Assembly (NCBI GenBank): GCA_023247705.1
Contig: JAHFFY010000002.1
Span: 1 to 38,250, forward strand
DNA: 38,250 bases
Reading direction: 5' to 3'
Origin: Candidatus Omnitrophota bacterium
GTDB lineage: Bacteria; Omnitrophota; Gorgyraeia; Zapsychrales; JAHFFX01
Shown: positions 6,703 through 15,530 of the stretch, one piece after another
Numbering within the stretch: the first letter of the stretch is position 1
Layout: each line of letters opens with the position of its first letter
Translations under genes and position numbers: made by a program
The notes under the pieces: generated by a model
Database searches by the model: none
What the model saw: only the letters and a program-made list of their open reading frames with translations
What the model was told of the DNA's origin: nothing

Positions 6703-7872
6703 ATGCAAATTGCTAAAAAAGTTCAACTGCTAGCGCCGTCCGGAATTCGCGCTTTTTTCGATTTGGTGTTAAACATGAAAGATGTGATTTCTTTGGGCGT
6801 CGGCGAACCTGATTTTGTGACCCCGTGGCATATCAGAGAAAAAGCGGTGTTTTCTCTGGAGAAGGGATTCACTTCCTATACCTCTAATAAAGGGATGCCG
6901 GAACTGCGTCGCGAGATCGCCAATTTTTTGAGCCACCGTTATGGGATTAACTATCATTTTGAAGAAGAGATGCTGGTGACAGTCGGGGTGAGCGAAGGAT
7001 TGGATTTAGCGATGCGGGCCATTTTAAACCCCGGCGACAAAGTGTTGGTCCCGGAACCGGCTTATGTTTCATATGGTCCGGTCGTGGAGTTAGCTGGCGG
7101 GAAGCCCATTTACTTAAAGACCGGTATCGAGAATCGTTTTAAATTGACCGCGAAACAGATCGATCAGGCCTGCACCAAAGGCGTTAAAGCCCTTATGATC
7201 AATTATCCGGCCAATCCGACGGGTGCGTCATTTACCAGAAAAGAGTTGCTGGACATTGCCCGTGTTGTGAAAAAACGCAATATCATTGTTGTCAGCGATG
7301 AGGTTTATGATGAATTGACCTATGATTTTGAACACACCCCGTTGGTTTCGTTGCCGGGAATGAAAAAGTACGTAATCTATCTCAATGGATTTTCGAAATC
7401 CTATGCCATGACCGGATTCCGTTTGGGATATGCCTGCGGGCCGAGTGACGTGATCGCGGCCATGACCAAGATTCATCAATATACGATGCTGTGCGCTTCG
7501 ATCACCGGACAAATCGCCGCGATCGAAGCTTTGAAAAATGGATTCCAGGATGTCGCGGATATGAAACGGGAATACATGCGGCGCAGACGCTTTATCGTCG
7601 ATGCTTTGAATTCGATCGGAATGACCTGTCATAATCCGGAAGGAGCATTTTATGTTTTTCCGTCGATTAAATCAGCGGGCGTGAATTCGCTGGATTTTGC
7701 TAAAAATCTTTTGCAGAAAAAGAAGGTGGCGATTGTCCCCGGGGTCGCTTTTGGAAAATCAACGGAAGGATATGTCCGGATGTCGTATGCCTCCAGCTAT
7801 GAAAATCTGAAAGAAGCGATCCGGCGTATCGCCGAGTATCTTGGTAAGCCATATCATTCAGCAACAGCCTGA
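6703..7872 (+). CDS. Class I/II pyridoxal-phosphate aminotransferase
   Basis: 389 residues, full length for subgroup I aminotransferases (aspartate, aromatic or alanine type). Visible landmarks are VISLGVGEPDFVTPWHI, TSYTSNKGMPELR, MINYPANPTGASFT, VSDEVYDELTY, the Schiff-base lysine Lys232 in LNGFSKSYAMTGFRLGYA and VRMSYASSYENL near the end. Substrate cannot be deduced from sequence alone. It is read from ATG 6703 ten bases behind the Lrp/AsnC gene and is probably its main target. Pairing of an AsnC-type regulator with a PatA/AraT-like aminotransferase is common in several phyla. Confidence 0.88.
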   Translation: MQIAKKVQLLAPSGIRAFFDLVLNMKDVISLGVGEPDFVTPWHIREKAVFSLEKGFTSYTSNKGMPELRREIANFLSHRYGINYHFEEEMLVTVGVSEGLDLAMRAILNPGDKVLVPEPAYVSYGPVVELAGGKPIYLKTGIENRFKLTAKQIDQACTKGVKALMINYPANPTGASFTRKELLDIARVVKKRNIIVVSDEVYDELTYDFEHTPLVSLPGMKKYVIYLNGFSKSYAMTGFRLGYACGPSDVIAAMTKIHQYTMLCASITGQIAAIEALKNGFQDVADMKREYMRRRRFIVDALNSIGMTCHNPEGAFYVFPSIKSAGVNSLDFAKNLLQKKKVAIVPGVAFGKSTEGYVRMSYASSYENLKEAIRRIAEYLGKPYHSATA

Positions 7873-7956
7873 TCTTTGCGGTTTGCAGCGCTGGAGAGAA
7901 CGAATTTAAGAACGAGCATCTTCGAACATATGGAATGACCTATGAAGGAGTGGACT

Positions 7957-8364
7957 TTGAAAAAGAAAGAAAACCCCAATAAAAGCACGATGGATTTTGA
8001 GATTAATTTTATTGAAGGGATATTAAAACGGAAACCGGATTTTATCGAGGCCTTGATTGCTTTAGGCGATCTGTATACCAAGCGAGGTTTTTTTGAAAAA
8101 GGATTGGAAGTCGATCTGAAATTGGCGCAGCTGCGTCCGGACGATCCCTATATCCTCTATAATCTCGCCTGCAGTTATTCGCTGGTTAATAATATCGATG
8201 CCGCACTTCAGGTCATTAAACGGTCTGTGGATTTCGGTTATGATCATCTGGAGGGAATCGAACAGGATCATGATTTATCGAACCTGCACAAGGATGACCG
8301 CTATCAGGAATTTATTTCCGATCTCCTCAAGAAAAAAAATCCCGCACCCCAAGACTCGGTATGA
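7957..8364 (+). CDS. Small TPR protein
   Basis: 135 residues from TTG 7957, selected because AAGGAG (7945-7950) lies 6 bases ahead; an in-frame ATG at 7942 would absorb that site. The centre is a TPR-type helical repeat (FIEALIALGDLYTKRGFFEKGLEVDLKLAQLRPDDPYILYNLACSYSL split over two repeats, then NIDAALQVIKRSVDFGY) and the end is charged. No signal peptide or catalytic motif. TPRs bind proteins; the partner is unknown. It overlaps the next gene by 4 bases (ATGA), implying coupling to the membrane protease. Confidence 0.75.
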   Translation: MKKKENPNKSTMDFEINFIEGILKRKPDFIEALIALGDLYTKRGFFEKGLEVDLKLAQLRPDDPYILYNLACSYSLVNNIDAALQVIKRSVDFGYDHLEGIEQDHDLSNLHKDDRYQEFISDLLKKKNPAPQDSV

Positions 8365-9470
8365 AGACAGATGAGAAATCAGCCCGTTACCAGCAGCTCA
8401 AGCACCGGCTGTTTTTTATTCAGTTCTGTTTTAATCTGGTCTTTCTTGCCTGTTTCGCGTTTTCGGGTCTATCGGTTTATCTTAGAAATTATGCCCGGTA
8501 TCTTGCTTCTTCGGTCTTGATCAGCAACAGTATTTATCTTTTGATCTTCAGTGTCACCCTTCAAGTGGTCACTTTTCCACTTACCTTCTTCGAGGAATTC
8601 ATCTGGGAGCACAAATTCAATTTATCCAATCAGAATTTTTTTGCTTGGATCAAAGATTTTTTTAAAAAAGCATTTTTAGGGTTTGTTGTCCTTTTGTTGA
8701 TGGTCGAGGCCGTTTATTTTTTTTTAGGCCGTTACCCGCAATGGTGGTGGCTGCAGGCCGCGCTGTTTTATCTCTTCGTCACTTTTTTCCTGGCCAAGAT
8801 CACCCCGAACGTGATCGTCCCTTTGTTTTTTAAATATATTCCCTTACAAAATTCAGAATTAAAAAAGAATATCTTTCAGCTTTTTAAGAAAGCGAATGTT
8901 GCTTTGAAGGACATTTATGTCATTAATCTTTCTGCCAAGACCAAAAAAGCCAATGCCTTTATCTGCGGGGTCGGTGATACCAGACGAGTGGTGTTAAGCG
9001 ATACGCTGGTCCGGGATTTTTCTCATCCCGAGATTGAAACCGTTGTGGCGCACGAGCTCGGGCATTATAAACACCGCGACATCGTTAAATTGATGACGAT
9101 TAATGCGGTTGTGGTGTTGGCGGGATTTTTTGTGATGGACAAGCTTTTAAAAAATTCTTTGCCGCTCTTGGGTCTGCACCGGATCGATGACATCGCTTTT
9201 TTTCCGATGATTGTTATAACCTTTAGTATTTTGGGTCTGATGATGATGCCGTTGACCAACGGGTATAGCCGGTGGATCGAACGGAAGGCCGATCAGTTCA
9301 GCTTGACGCTCACCCAGAAACCGGAAGATTTTATAAGCATGATCAGAAAATTAGGCGAGATGAATTTGGCGGAGTTCAAACCATCCTGGCTGAATGAAAT
9401 GATTTTTTATGATCATCCGCCGATCGCCGAGAGAATCCGCTTCGCGGAATGTTTTGTGAAAAAGGTTTGA
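8361..9470 (+). CDS. M48 family CAAX prenyl protease-like (Ste24-type) metalloprotease
   Basis: 369 residues, a multi-pass membrane zinc protease. The N-terminal M48_N part has several hydrophobic helices and FPLTFFEEFIWEHKFNLSNQ, characteristic of Ste24/CAAX protease 1. Zinc ligands are His231 and His235 in HELGHYKHRD and Glu307 in ERKADQFS. The middle NAFICGVGDTRRVVLSDTLV is also typical. In bacteria these proteins are general inner-membrane proteases involved in quality control, as prenylated substrates are generally lacking. Start overlaps the TPR gene by ATGA. Only the true substrate is uncertain. Confidence 0.9.
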   Translation: MKTDEKSARYQQLKHRLFFIQFCFNLVFLACFAFSGLSVYLRNYARYLASSVLISNSIYLLIFSVTLQVVTFPLTFFEEFIWEHKFNLSNQNFFAWIKDFFKKAFLGFVVLLLMVEAVYFFLGRYPQWWWLQAALFYLFVTFFLAKITPNVIVPLFFKYIPLQNSELKKNIFQLFKKANVALKDIYVINLSAKTKKANAFICGVGDTRRVVLSDTLVRDFSHPEIETVVAHELGHYKHRDIVKLMTINAVVVLAGFFVMDKLLKNSLPLLGLHRIDDIAFFPMIVITFSILGLMMMPLTNGYSRWIERKADQFSLTLTQKPEDFISMIRKLGEMNLAEFKPSWLNEMIFYDHPPIAERIRFAECFVKKV

Positions 9471-9490
9471 TGATTTGACGAGGGGCATCA

Positions 9491-12328
9491 ATGAGCCGAG
9501 GTAGCACCTTCTTTAGTGTATTATTTTTTGTTTGTGTCTGGGGAGGCCGGGCCGCGGCGGTGTATGCGGGCGAGATTATTCCGGGCACGGACCAGTTGCC
9601 GCGCTACAACATTCACGCCACGGTCGACGTTTTAAATAAAAAGATCATTGCGACCCAGACCGTCATTTTTACCAATACCAGTTCAAAACCCATCAACGAA
9701 TTATATTTTCATCTCTATTCTAATCGGCAGTACATGCCCCAAGAAAAAAAATTTATCCTGCGCTACGCGAGCTATTTCAAAGTGAATCCGTTCCCAGACG
9801 GTTTTCAATCGGGAGCCATCCATATTCGATCGGTTGCGCAAGGACAAGCACCGCTTGAATTCTTTATTGAAGGCGAAGATAAAACATTGTTAAAGATTCC
9901 GCTCGGACGGGATGTACCATCGGGAGGAAGCGTTGAGGTCAAGATCGATTTTGAGGTGACGATTCCGCACGCGTATGGACGGTTCGGCTGGCATGAGCAG
10001 ATTTTCGCCTTGTCACGATGGTATCCGATTTTATCTGTTTTAGATGATCACGGGTGGAACAATCATCCGTTCTATCCTTTCCATCGTCCGTTTTTCAGTG
10101 AGTCGGGATATTATTCTGTTGATCTTGCGGTCCCGGCTGATCAAGTGGCCATTTATTCCGGTCAGTTAAAGGAAAGTATTTCCCAAAACGACGGGACAAA
10201 GATTTTAAAAATCGAATCCCCTCTGCCGATCCGGGAATTTACGTTAGCCATGAGCCCCGACTATCAAGTCCTGGAAAAAGATTTTCAGGGGATCAAAATC
10301 AAATCGTTTTATTTGCCGGGCAATGAATTTTATGCGAACGAAGCCCTGCAGGACGTCAGTGACTTGATGCAAGCGTACGGAAAACGTTTTGGCGCGTATC
10401 CTTATCCGGAATTCAGCGTTGCTCCGGTTTATCTGGGCTACGGTGGTGAGCAGATGTCGAATTTGATTTTTATCGACACACGCATTTTTCAGTTACCGAA
10501 ATTTTTGACCCGGTATTTTGATTTCCTGATCGCGCATGAAACCGGGCATCAGTGGTTTTATAATCTGGTCGGGACCGATGAATTCAATCAGATGTGGATG
10601 GAGGAAGGCGTCAATTCCTTTTTTCTTCTGGATTACCTGGAAGACAAATACGGACCTAACGCAAAGGTCATGCATCTTCCGCAAAAAATCAGCTGGTTGC
10701 TCCCGGATTTTTCATTCCGCGAAGCGCGCGATACCCGTTATATGATGGTCGCCCGGACCAGTTTGGACCGGCCGATTGTCGGCAAGTTATCGAGTTTCAG
10801 CGAACCGAGCAGCATCTTTTCATTAACATATGGAAAAGGCGCTGGGGTTGTTTCCATGCTGCGCTTTATCATGGGACAAGAAGCGTTTGATAAGGCTTAT
10901 CGACGGATTTTTGAGGAAATACGTTTTAAGAATCTTTCTTTGGATCAGTTGATGCGGATCTGCGAACAAGAAAGCGGAAAAGATCTGAAATGGTTTTTTA
11001 CCCAATGGCTGGACACCGCAAAGCATTGTGATTATTCCATCGAAAAATCAGAAAATCATAAAATTGCCTTAAGCAACCGCGGCGGCATTGTGATGCCGGT
11101 GAAACTGAAAGTCCAGTATCGGGACGGCAGCGAAGAGGTCTTCAATTGGGACGGCGCTGAAAGAATCAAGGAAATTTCTGTTGATGATTCCAAGACAATT
11201 CAAAAGATCATTCTTGATCCTGATTGGGAACTTTTGGATATCGACCGGACCAATAATGTCTGGCCGCGTCAGCTTTATCTAAAACCCGTTCCGTTTTATA
11301 TCGGCGTTTATGATTTTCCGGTTTTCTTGCCGGATGATTCCTATAATCTTGTCATCGGACCTGAGGTGACGGGTTCGGCGTTCGGCATCAAGGCATCGTT
11401 GCAAAAACCTTATGATCAAAATTTTTATGTCGGCAGCGGATATGTGTTCGCAGAAGGACTTTACAAATCCCGAGTCGGATATCAGGTCAACAACCTTTTT
11501 CGTTCACAGACCACCGCCGGCTTTGAGTTGTTCAACGTCAATGATGTGGACAGTGATGAAGAAGATTTGGCAGGGGGGAAGCTCTTTTTAAGAAAAGAAT
11601 TATGGCCGGCCGCTTACGGGTTAGGCGAGATCAACGATCATATTTCTTTGTATTTACTTCGTGACCGTTCCTTGAGAGGCGATCTTGCCTCCGGATTGGA
11701 AGACACGAGAAACACCTCTTATTTGCGTAAAGACGAATCCATTATTGGCATGACCTTGCATCTGGGACGGTCGGGACCTTATCCCGATCCGAAACAAGGT
11801 TATAAAATTGATTCTTTAATCGAAAATTCCGGACATTTCTTAAGCGCGACCCAATATTTTTATCGCGCCTCGATGGACGTTAGTTTTTATCAGCCCGTTA
11901 CCACACAATCAACCTTCGCGTTACGGATGAAATACGGGTTCGGATATCCGGACGACAAAAATCTTTTTGAACTGGGAGGGATGAATGGGTTGCGCGGTTT
12001 CGACCGTAAAACGATCCGGGGCGCCGAAGGATTTTTGGGCAGCGCGGAATACCGATTTCCCTTGCTTCAAAGAATCAACTTAAGCGCATTTGATCATCAC
12101 CTCGGACTCGAATCGGTCGGGGGGGTCGCTTTTTTCGACGCCGGCCAGGCCTGGTTTAATGATTTTGACGACACGCAGCTTAAAAAGGACGCCGGGCTTG
12201 GATTGCGTTTTATGGTCAACATCGGATCGTTCTTGGAAAAGGTTTTATTAAGATTCGATGCCGCTCAATCCATCAATGAATCCAAAGAAGATCCCCATTA
12301 CTGGTTCACCGTCAATCATGCCTTTTAA
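9491..12328 (+). CDS. M1 family zinc metallopeptidase fused to an Omp85-type beta-barrel
   Basis: 945 residues with an N-terminal signal peptide (hydrophobic FFSVLFFVCVWGGRAAA, cleavage near AVYA). Residues about 40-520 are an M1 aminopeptidase-like module: GGEQMS replaces the usual GAMEN exopeptidase motif, and HETGHQW with WMEEG gives zinc ligands His349, His353 and Glu372 with catalytic Glu350 (spacing HExxH-18-E is exact). From about residue 590 the protein becomes beta-rich and contains GGMNGLRGF (Arg835), SAEYRFPL and GVAFFDAGQAWF, the motifs of Omp85/BamA-type barrels, and it ends in Phe like outer-membrane proteins. The peptidase is therefore probably displayed on, or anchored below, the outer membrane. 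ATG 9491 follows GAGGGGC. Confidence 0.88.
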   Translation: MSRGSTFFSVLFFVCVWGGRAAAVYAGEIIPGTDQLPRYNIHATVDVLNKKIIATQTVIFTNTSSKPINELYFHLYSNRQYMPQEKKFILRYASYFKVNPFPDGFQSGAIHIRSVAQGQAPLEFFIEGEDKTLLKIPLGRDVPSGGSVEVKIDFEVTIPHAYGRFGWHEQIFALSRWYPILSVLDDHGWNNHPFYPFHRPFFSESGYYSVDLAVPADQVAIYSGQLKESISQNDGTKILKIESPLPIREFTLAMSPDYQVLEKDFQGIKIKSFYLPGNEFYANEALQDVSDLMQAYGKRFGAYPYPEFSVAPVYLGYGGEQMSNLIFIDTRIFQLPKFLTRYFDFLIAHETGHQWFYNLVGTDEFNQMWMEEGVNSFFLLDYLEDKYGPNAKVMHLPQKISWLLPDFSFREARDTRYMMVARTSLDRPIVGKLSSFSEPSSIFSLTYGKGAGVVSMLRFIMGQEAFDKAYRRIFEEIRFKNLSLDQLMRICEQESGKDLKWFFTQWLDTAKHCDYSIEKSENHKIALSNRGGIVMPVKLKVQYRDGSEEVFNWDGAERIKEISVDDSKTIQKIILDPDWELLDIDRTNNVWPRQLYLKPVPFYIGVYDFPVFLPDDSYNLVIGPEVTGSAFGIKASLQKPYDQNFYVGSGYVFAEGLYKSRVGYQVNNLFRSQTTAGFELFNVNDVDSDEEDLAGGKLFLRKELWPAAYGLGEINDHISLYLLRDRSLRGDLASGLEDTRNTSYLRKDESIIGMTLHLGRSGPYPDPKQGYKIDSLIENSGHFLSATQYFYRASMDVSFYQPVTTQSTFALRMKYGFGYPDDKNLFELGGMNGLRGFDRKTIRGAEGFLGSAEYRFPLLQRINLSAFDHHLGLESVGGVAFFDAGQAWFNDFDDTQLKKDAGLGLRFMVNIGSFLEKVLLRFDAAQSINESKEDPHYWFTVNHAF

Positions 12329-12375
12329 TACCCGATCGATTTCCTGCGAGCGGAATAATTGTTAACGTACTGTTC

Positions 12376-14106
12376 ATGCACAAGAAAACTCTCCTTATTC
12401 TTTTTCTTCTCACGCTTTTGACCTACGGGAATTCTCTATTCAATGGTTTTGTTGGCGATGACGAAGTCGTTATCCTGAATAATAAATTTTATCAGGACTG
12501 GAAACATTTCCCGCAACTGTTTAACAAAGCAAAGTATTTAACCCGATCCAAACAAGTTTATTTCAATGTCGATGATGATTTCGGTTCAGGCTCCGTCGCG
12601 TATCGGCCGGTTCTTTCGGCGACTTACTTTGTCGATTATGCGCTCTGGAAGACCGATCCGTTTGGTTACCACCTGAATAATCTGGTCCTCCATCTTTTGA
12701 ATGCCGTTTTGGTTTATTTCCTGCTTTTTTTCATTCTCGGAAAAAGCGATGCCGCTCTTTTGGGTTCTTTAATCTTTAGCGTTCATCCCATCCAAACCGA
12801 GGCGGTTTGTAACGTCGGTTACCGGGCCGATAGTTTGGCGTTCTTTTTTCTTCTGTCGGCGTTTTTAGCTTTTATCCGTTACGCAAAGCATGAGGGGACC
12901 AAACGTTATTTATTATATAGCGGATCGCTTGTTTTCTTTTGGCTCGCGCTCTTCAGCAAGGAGTCGGCGATTGTTTTTCCAGCCTTGATCCTCTGTTATG
13001 ATTTTTATATCAAAAAAATGTCGTTAGCCGAGATGGTCCGCCAGGCGAAATCACGGTATTTGGGATTGATCGTAATCGCGATTGCCCATGTATATATTTA
13101 CGGTTTTGTTTTTACCAATACAAGCCTGCAATATGTCCCACAAGTATCAGAAAGTTTTTTTATTCATATTGTAAAAATGTGCCGGATCTGGGTGGGTTAT
13201 ATCATCGTATTGATTTTTCCTGCTCAGGTCACGATATTACCGCCTTTATACGCCCCCGATGCTCAACCTTTATGGGCGATTGAGAATATCTTTGCTGTTT
13301 TGATCGTTGTCTTTCTTGCGCTTTTTACCTTAAAACGCGTCAAACATAGATCTATAATTTCTTTTTTTGTCCTATGGTTTGTGATATCATTAATTCCCGT
13401 TTCAGGGATTATTCCATTAATCAATCCCGTGGCCTATCGGTTTATTTATCTTCCTTCGGTCGGTTTCTGTGCGGTTTTGGCAATTGTTCTGGAAAAAATA
13501 ACGATTAAAAGGACATGGTCACAATATTTTTCTGATTGGAAAGCCCTGCTCGTCGGTACAATCATCGGTGCTTGTATGTTAATAACGATCATCCAAAATA
13601 GATTGTGGCATGATAACTATATGATTGCTTTCGAATTGATTAAGAATTATCCGGATCAAAAGCAAGGATATGTGATTCTGGGAATTGAACACTTTAAAAA
13701 CCGGTTGTATGATCAGGCCAAGCCTTATTTGATTCAAAGTTTAAGATTGGGGTCTACGGATCCACGCGTTTATTATCGATTGGGCGTTTGCTATATGGAT
13801 CAATCTCCGGAGGCTGCCGAGGTTTTTTTAAAAAAAGCGATCGAACTTCAAAACGATTATGCGGCGCCTTATATCCGGTTAAGCGATTTCTATCTTAGAA
13901 CAAGAGCTTATGATCGGGCCTTGCCTTATCTGGAAAAAAGTGTTATCTTGTCCCCTCATTGGGCGGGAAATTATGTTAAATTAATTCAGGCTTATGTCGC
14001 ATTGAAGCGTTATGATTCAGCCAAGTCTGCTTTTATCCGTGCCAAGAATGAATTGCAGAATCCGGAACAATTACAAAGGTTGGAACAATTTTTTCTGAGC
14101 TTTTAA
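12376..14106 (+). CDS. TMTC-like GT-C glycosyltransferase with C-terminal TPRs
   Basis: 576 residues. About the first 400 form a polytopic membrane domain (roughly ten helices) with GFVGDDEVVIL just after the first helix, where GT-C enzymes keep their catalytic acid, and with HPIQTEAVCNVGYRADSLAFFF and FSKESAIVFPALILCYDF, all characteristic of the TMTC/DUF1736 family of protein O-mannosyltransferases (GT105). Residues about 420-576 are TPRs (YRLGVCYMDQSPEAAEVFLKKAIELQ, YIRLSDFYLRTRAYDRALPYLEKSV). It probably transfers a lipid-linked sugar to exported protein or glycan at the periplasmic face. Acceptor unknown. The start has no clear ribosome-binding site. Confidence 0.8.
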   Translation: MHKKTLLILFLLTLLTYGNSLFNGFVGDDEVVILNNKFYQDWKHFPQLFNKAKYLTRSKQVYFNVDDDFGSGSVAYRPVLSATYFVDYALWKTDPFGYHLNNLVLHLLNAVLVYFLLFFILGKSDAALLGSLIFSVHPIQTEAVCNVGYRADSLAFFFLLSAFLAFIRYAKHEGTKRYLLYSGSLVFFWLALFSKESAIVFPALILCYDFYIKKMSLAEMVRQAKSRYLGLIVIAIAHVYIYGFVFTNTSLQYVPQVSESFFIHIVKMCRIWVGYIIVLIFPAQVTILPPLYAPDAQPLWAIENIFAVLIVVFLALFTLKRVKHRSIISFFVLWFVISLIPVSGIIPLINPVAYRFIYLPSVGFCAVLAIVLEKITIKRTWSQYFSDWKALLVGTIIGACMLITIIQNRLWHDNYMIAFELIKNYPDQKQGYVILGIEHFKNRLYDQAKPYLIQSLRLGSTDPRVYYRLGVCYMDQSPEAAEVFLKKAIELQNDYAAPYIRLSDFYLRTRAYDRALPYLEKSVILSPHWAGNYVKLIQAYVALKRYDSAKSAFIRAKNELQNPEQLQRLEQFFLSF

Positions 14107-14145
14107 AGAAGGAAAAAGAGTTAAACAATAATTAGGACCTGAAAT

Positions 14146-14565
14146 ATGCGGACCCACCGCGAAGAATTATGGTTCAATACCAAAATCCGTCGGGCGTATA
14201 TCAATATCACCGGCCAGGTGCAGTCGGCTATTGATAACAGCGGGATCAAGGAAGGGTTGGTCTTGGTCAATGCGATGCACATTTCCGCCAGCGTCTTTAT
14301 CAATGATGACGAGAGCGGCTTGCATCATGACTACGATCAATGGCTGGAAAAATTGGCGCCGCATGAGCCGATTAGCCAGTACCGGCACAATGACACCGGC
14401 GAGGATAATGCCGACGCGCATTTGAAGCGGCAGGTGATGGGGCGCGAGGTCGTGGTGGCCGTGACCGGCGGGAAATTGGATTTCGGCCCGTGGGAGCAGA
14501 TTTTTTACGGCGAGTTTGACGGGCGGCGCCGAAAGAGGGTTTTGATTAAAATCATTGGAGAATAA
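14146..14565 (+). CDS. YjbQ family protein (UPF0047)
   Basis: 139 residues covering the whole family length. Diagnostic stretches are [86 protein letters not shown] and the C-terminal [11 protein letters not shown]. YjbQ proteins are barrel-like single domains with a conserved His/Asn/Asp patch; some have weak thiamine-phosphate synthase activity but the physiological role is unsettled. It follows the glycosyltransferase by 39 bases. Identity is very secure, function is not. Confidence 0.9.
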   Translation: MRTHREELWFNTKIRRAYINITGQVQSAIDNSGIKEGLVLVNAMHISASVFINDDESGLHHDYDQWLEKLAPHEPISQYRHNDTGEDNADAHLKRQVMGREVVVAVTGGKLDFGPWEQIFYGEFDGRRRKRVLIKIIGE

Positions 14566-14620
14566 ACCGCGTTGTCATCAGGCAGGAGTTGAATCGGTTG
14601 AATCATAAGGGGTTTTTGAA

Positions 14621-15523
14621 ATGAGTTTACTTATTTTGGGGACCGTGGCGTTGGACAACGTTAAAACCCCATCGGGTTTTAAAAAGAATCTTTTAGGCGG
14701 TTCCGCGACACACTTTGCCATGAGCGCCCGGTTATTCACTCAGGTGAATCTGGTCGCGGTGATCGGCAGGGATTTTCCTAAACAGCATCTGAATCTTTTT
14801 CGGCGCAAAGGTATTAATCTGACATCGGTCGTTGAAGGGCCAGGGAAGACTTTCCGCTGGGACGGCGAATATAAAAAGGAAGATATGAACACGGCATTGA
14901 CTTTGGCGACCGAGCTGGGTGTTTTGGCGGGTTTTGTTCCGCAGGTCGCAGCCCACCAGAGAAATATTCCGAATGTGTTCCTAGCCAACATCGATCCCGA
15001 TGTGCAAATGGGATTGCTGAAGGCCGTGCGAATCCCGAAACTGATCGGCCTGGACAGCATGAACCTCTGGATCAACCATAAGCGGACATCATTATTGAAT
15101 TTAATGAAGAAAGTCGATCTGTTTGTCGCCAACGACGGTGAGGCCAGGGCCTTGAGCGGCGAGACTAATCTAATTCAGGCGGCAAAATATTTGCGAGGAC
15201 TGGGTCCGAAGTGGATCGTGATTAAAAAAGGAGAGCATGGCGTTTTGTTCTACAGTGACCGATATAAATTTTCTTTTCCGGCTTATCCGGTCAGCCGGGT
15301 GGTCGATCCCACCGGCGCCGGCGACACATTTGCCGGGGGACTCATGGGGTATTTGAGTAAAGCCGGGAAGATCAATGAACGGGCTTTAAAGACCGCAGTG
15401 ATTTACGCGACGACGCTCGCTTCGTTTAACGTGGAAGGGTTCGGTCTTTCCAAAACCGCGCAGTTAACAACGGCAATCGTGCAAAAAAGAATGAGAGAAC
15501 TTTTAAAATTCATTTCTTATTAG
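14621..15523 (+). CDS. PfkB/ribokinase family carbohydrate kinase
   Basis: 300 residues. The N-terminal GGSATHFAMSARLF is the PfkB signature 1 region and DPTGAGDTFAGGLMGYL near residue 230 is signature 2, with the catalytic Asp in GAGD. VIKKGEHGVLFY lies between. It phosphorylates a sugar, nucleoside or related alcohol in the cytosol; the substrate is not deducible. AAGGGG lies about 10 bases before the ATG. It starts a long run of plus-strand genes, with the phosphoesterase gene beginning 7 bases after its stop. Confidence 0.88.
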   Translation: MSLLILGTVALDNVKTPSGFKKNLLGGSATHFAMSARLFTQVNLVAVIGRDFPKQHLNLFRRKGINLTSVVEGPGKTFRWDGEYKKEDMNTALTLATELGVLAGFVPQVAAHQRNIPNVFLANIDPDVQMGLLKAVRIPKLIGLDSMNLWINHKRTSLLNLMKKVDLFVANDGEARALSGETNLIQAAKYLRGLGPKWIVIKKGEHGVLFYSDRYKFSFPAYPVSRVVDPTGAGDTFAGGLMGYLSKAGKINERALKTAVIYATTLASFNVEGFGLSKTAQLTTAIVQKRMRELLKFISY

Positions 15524-15530
15524 AGACATT

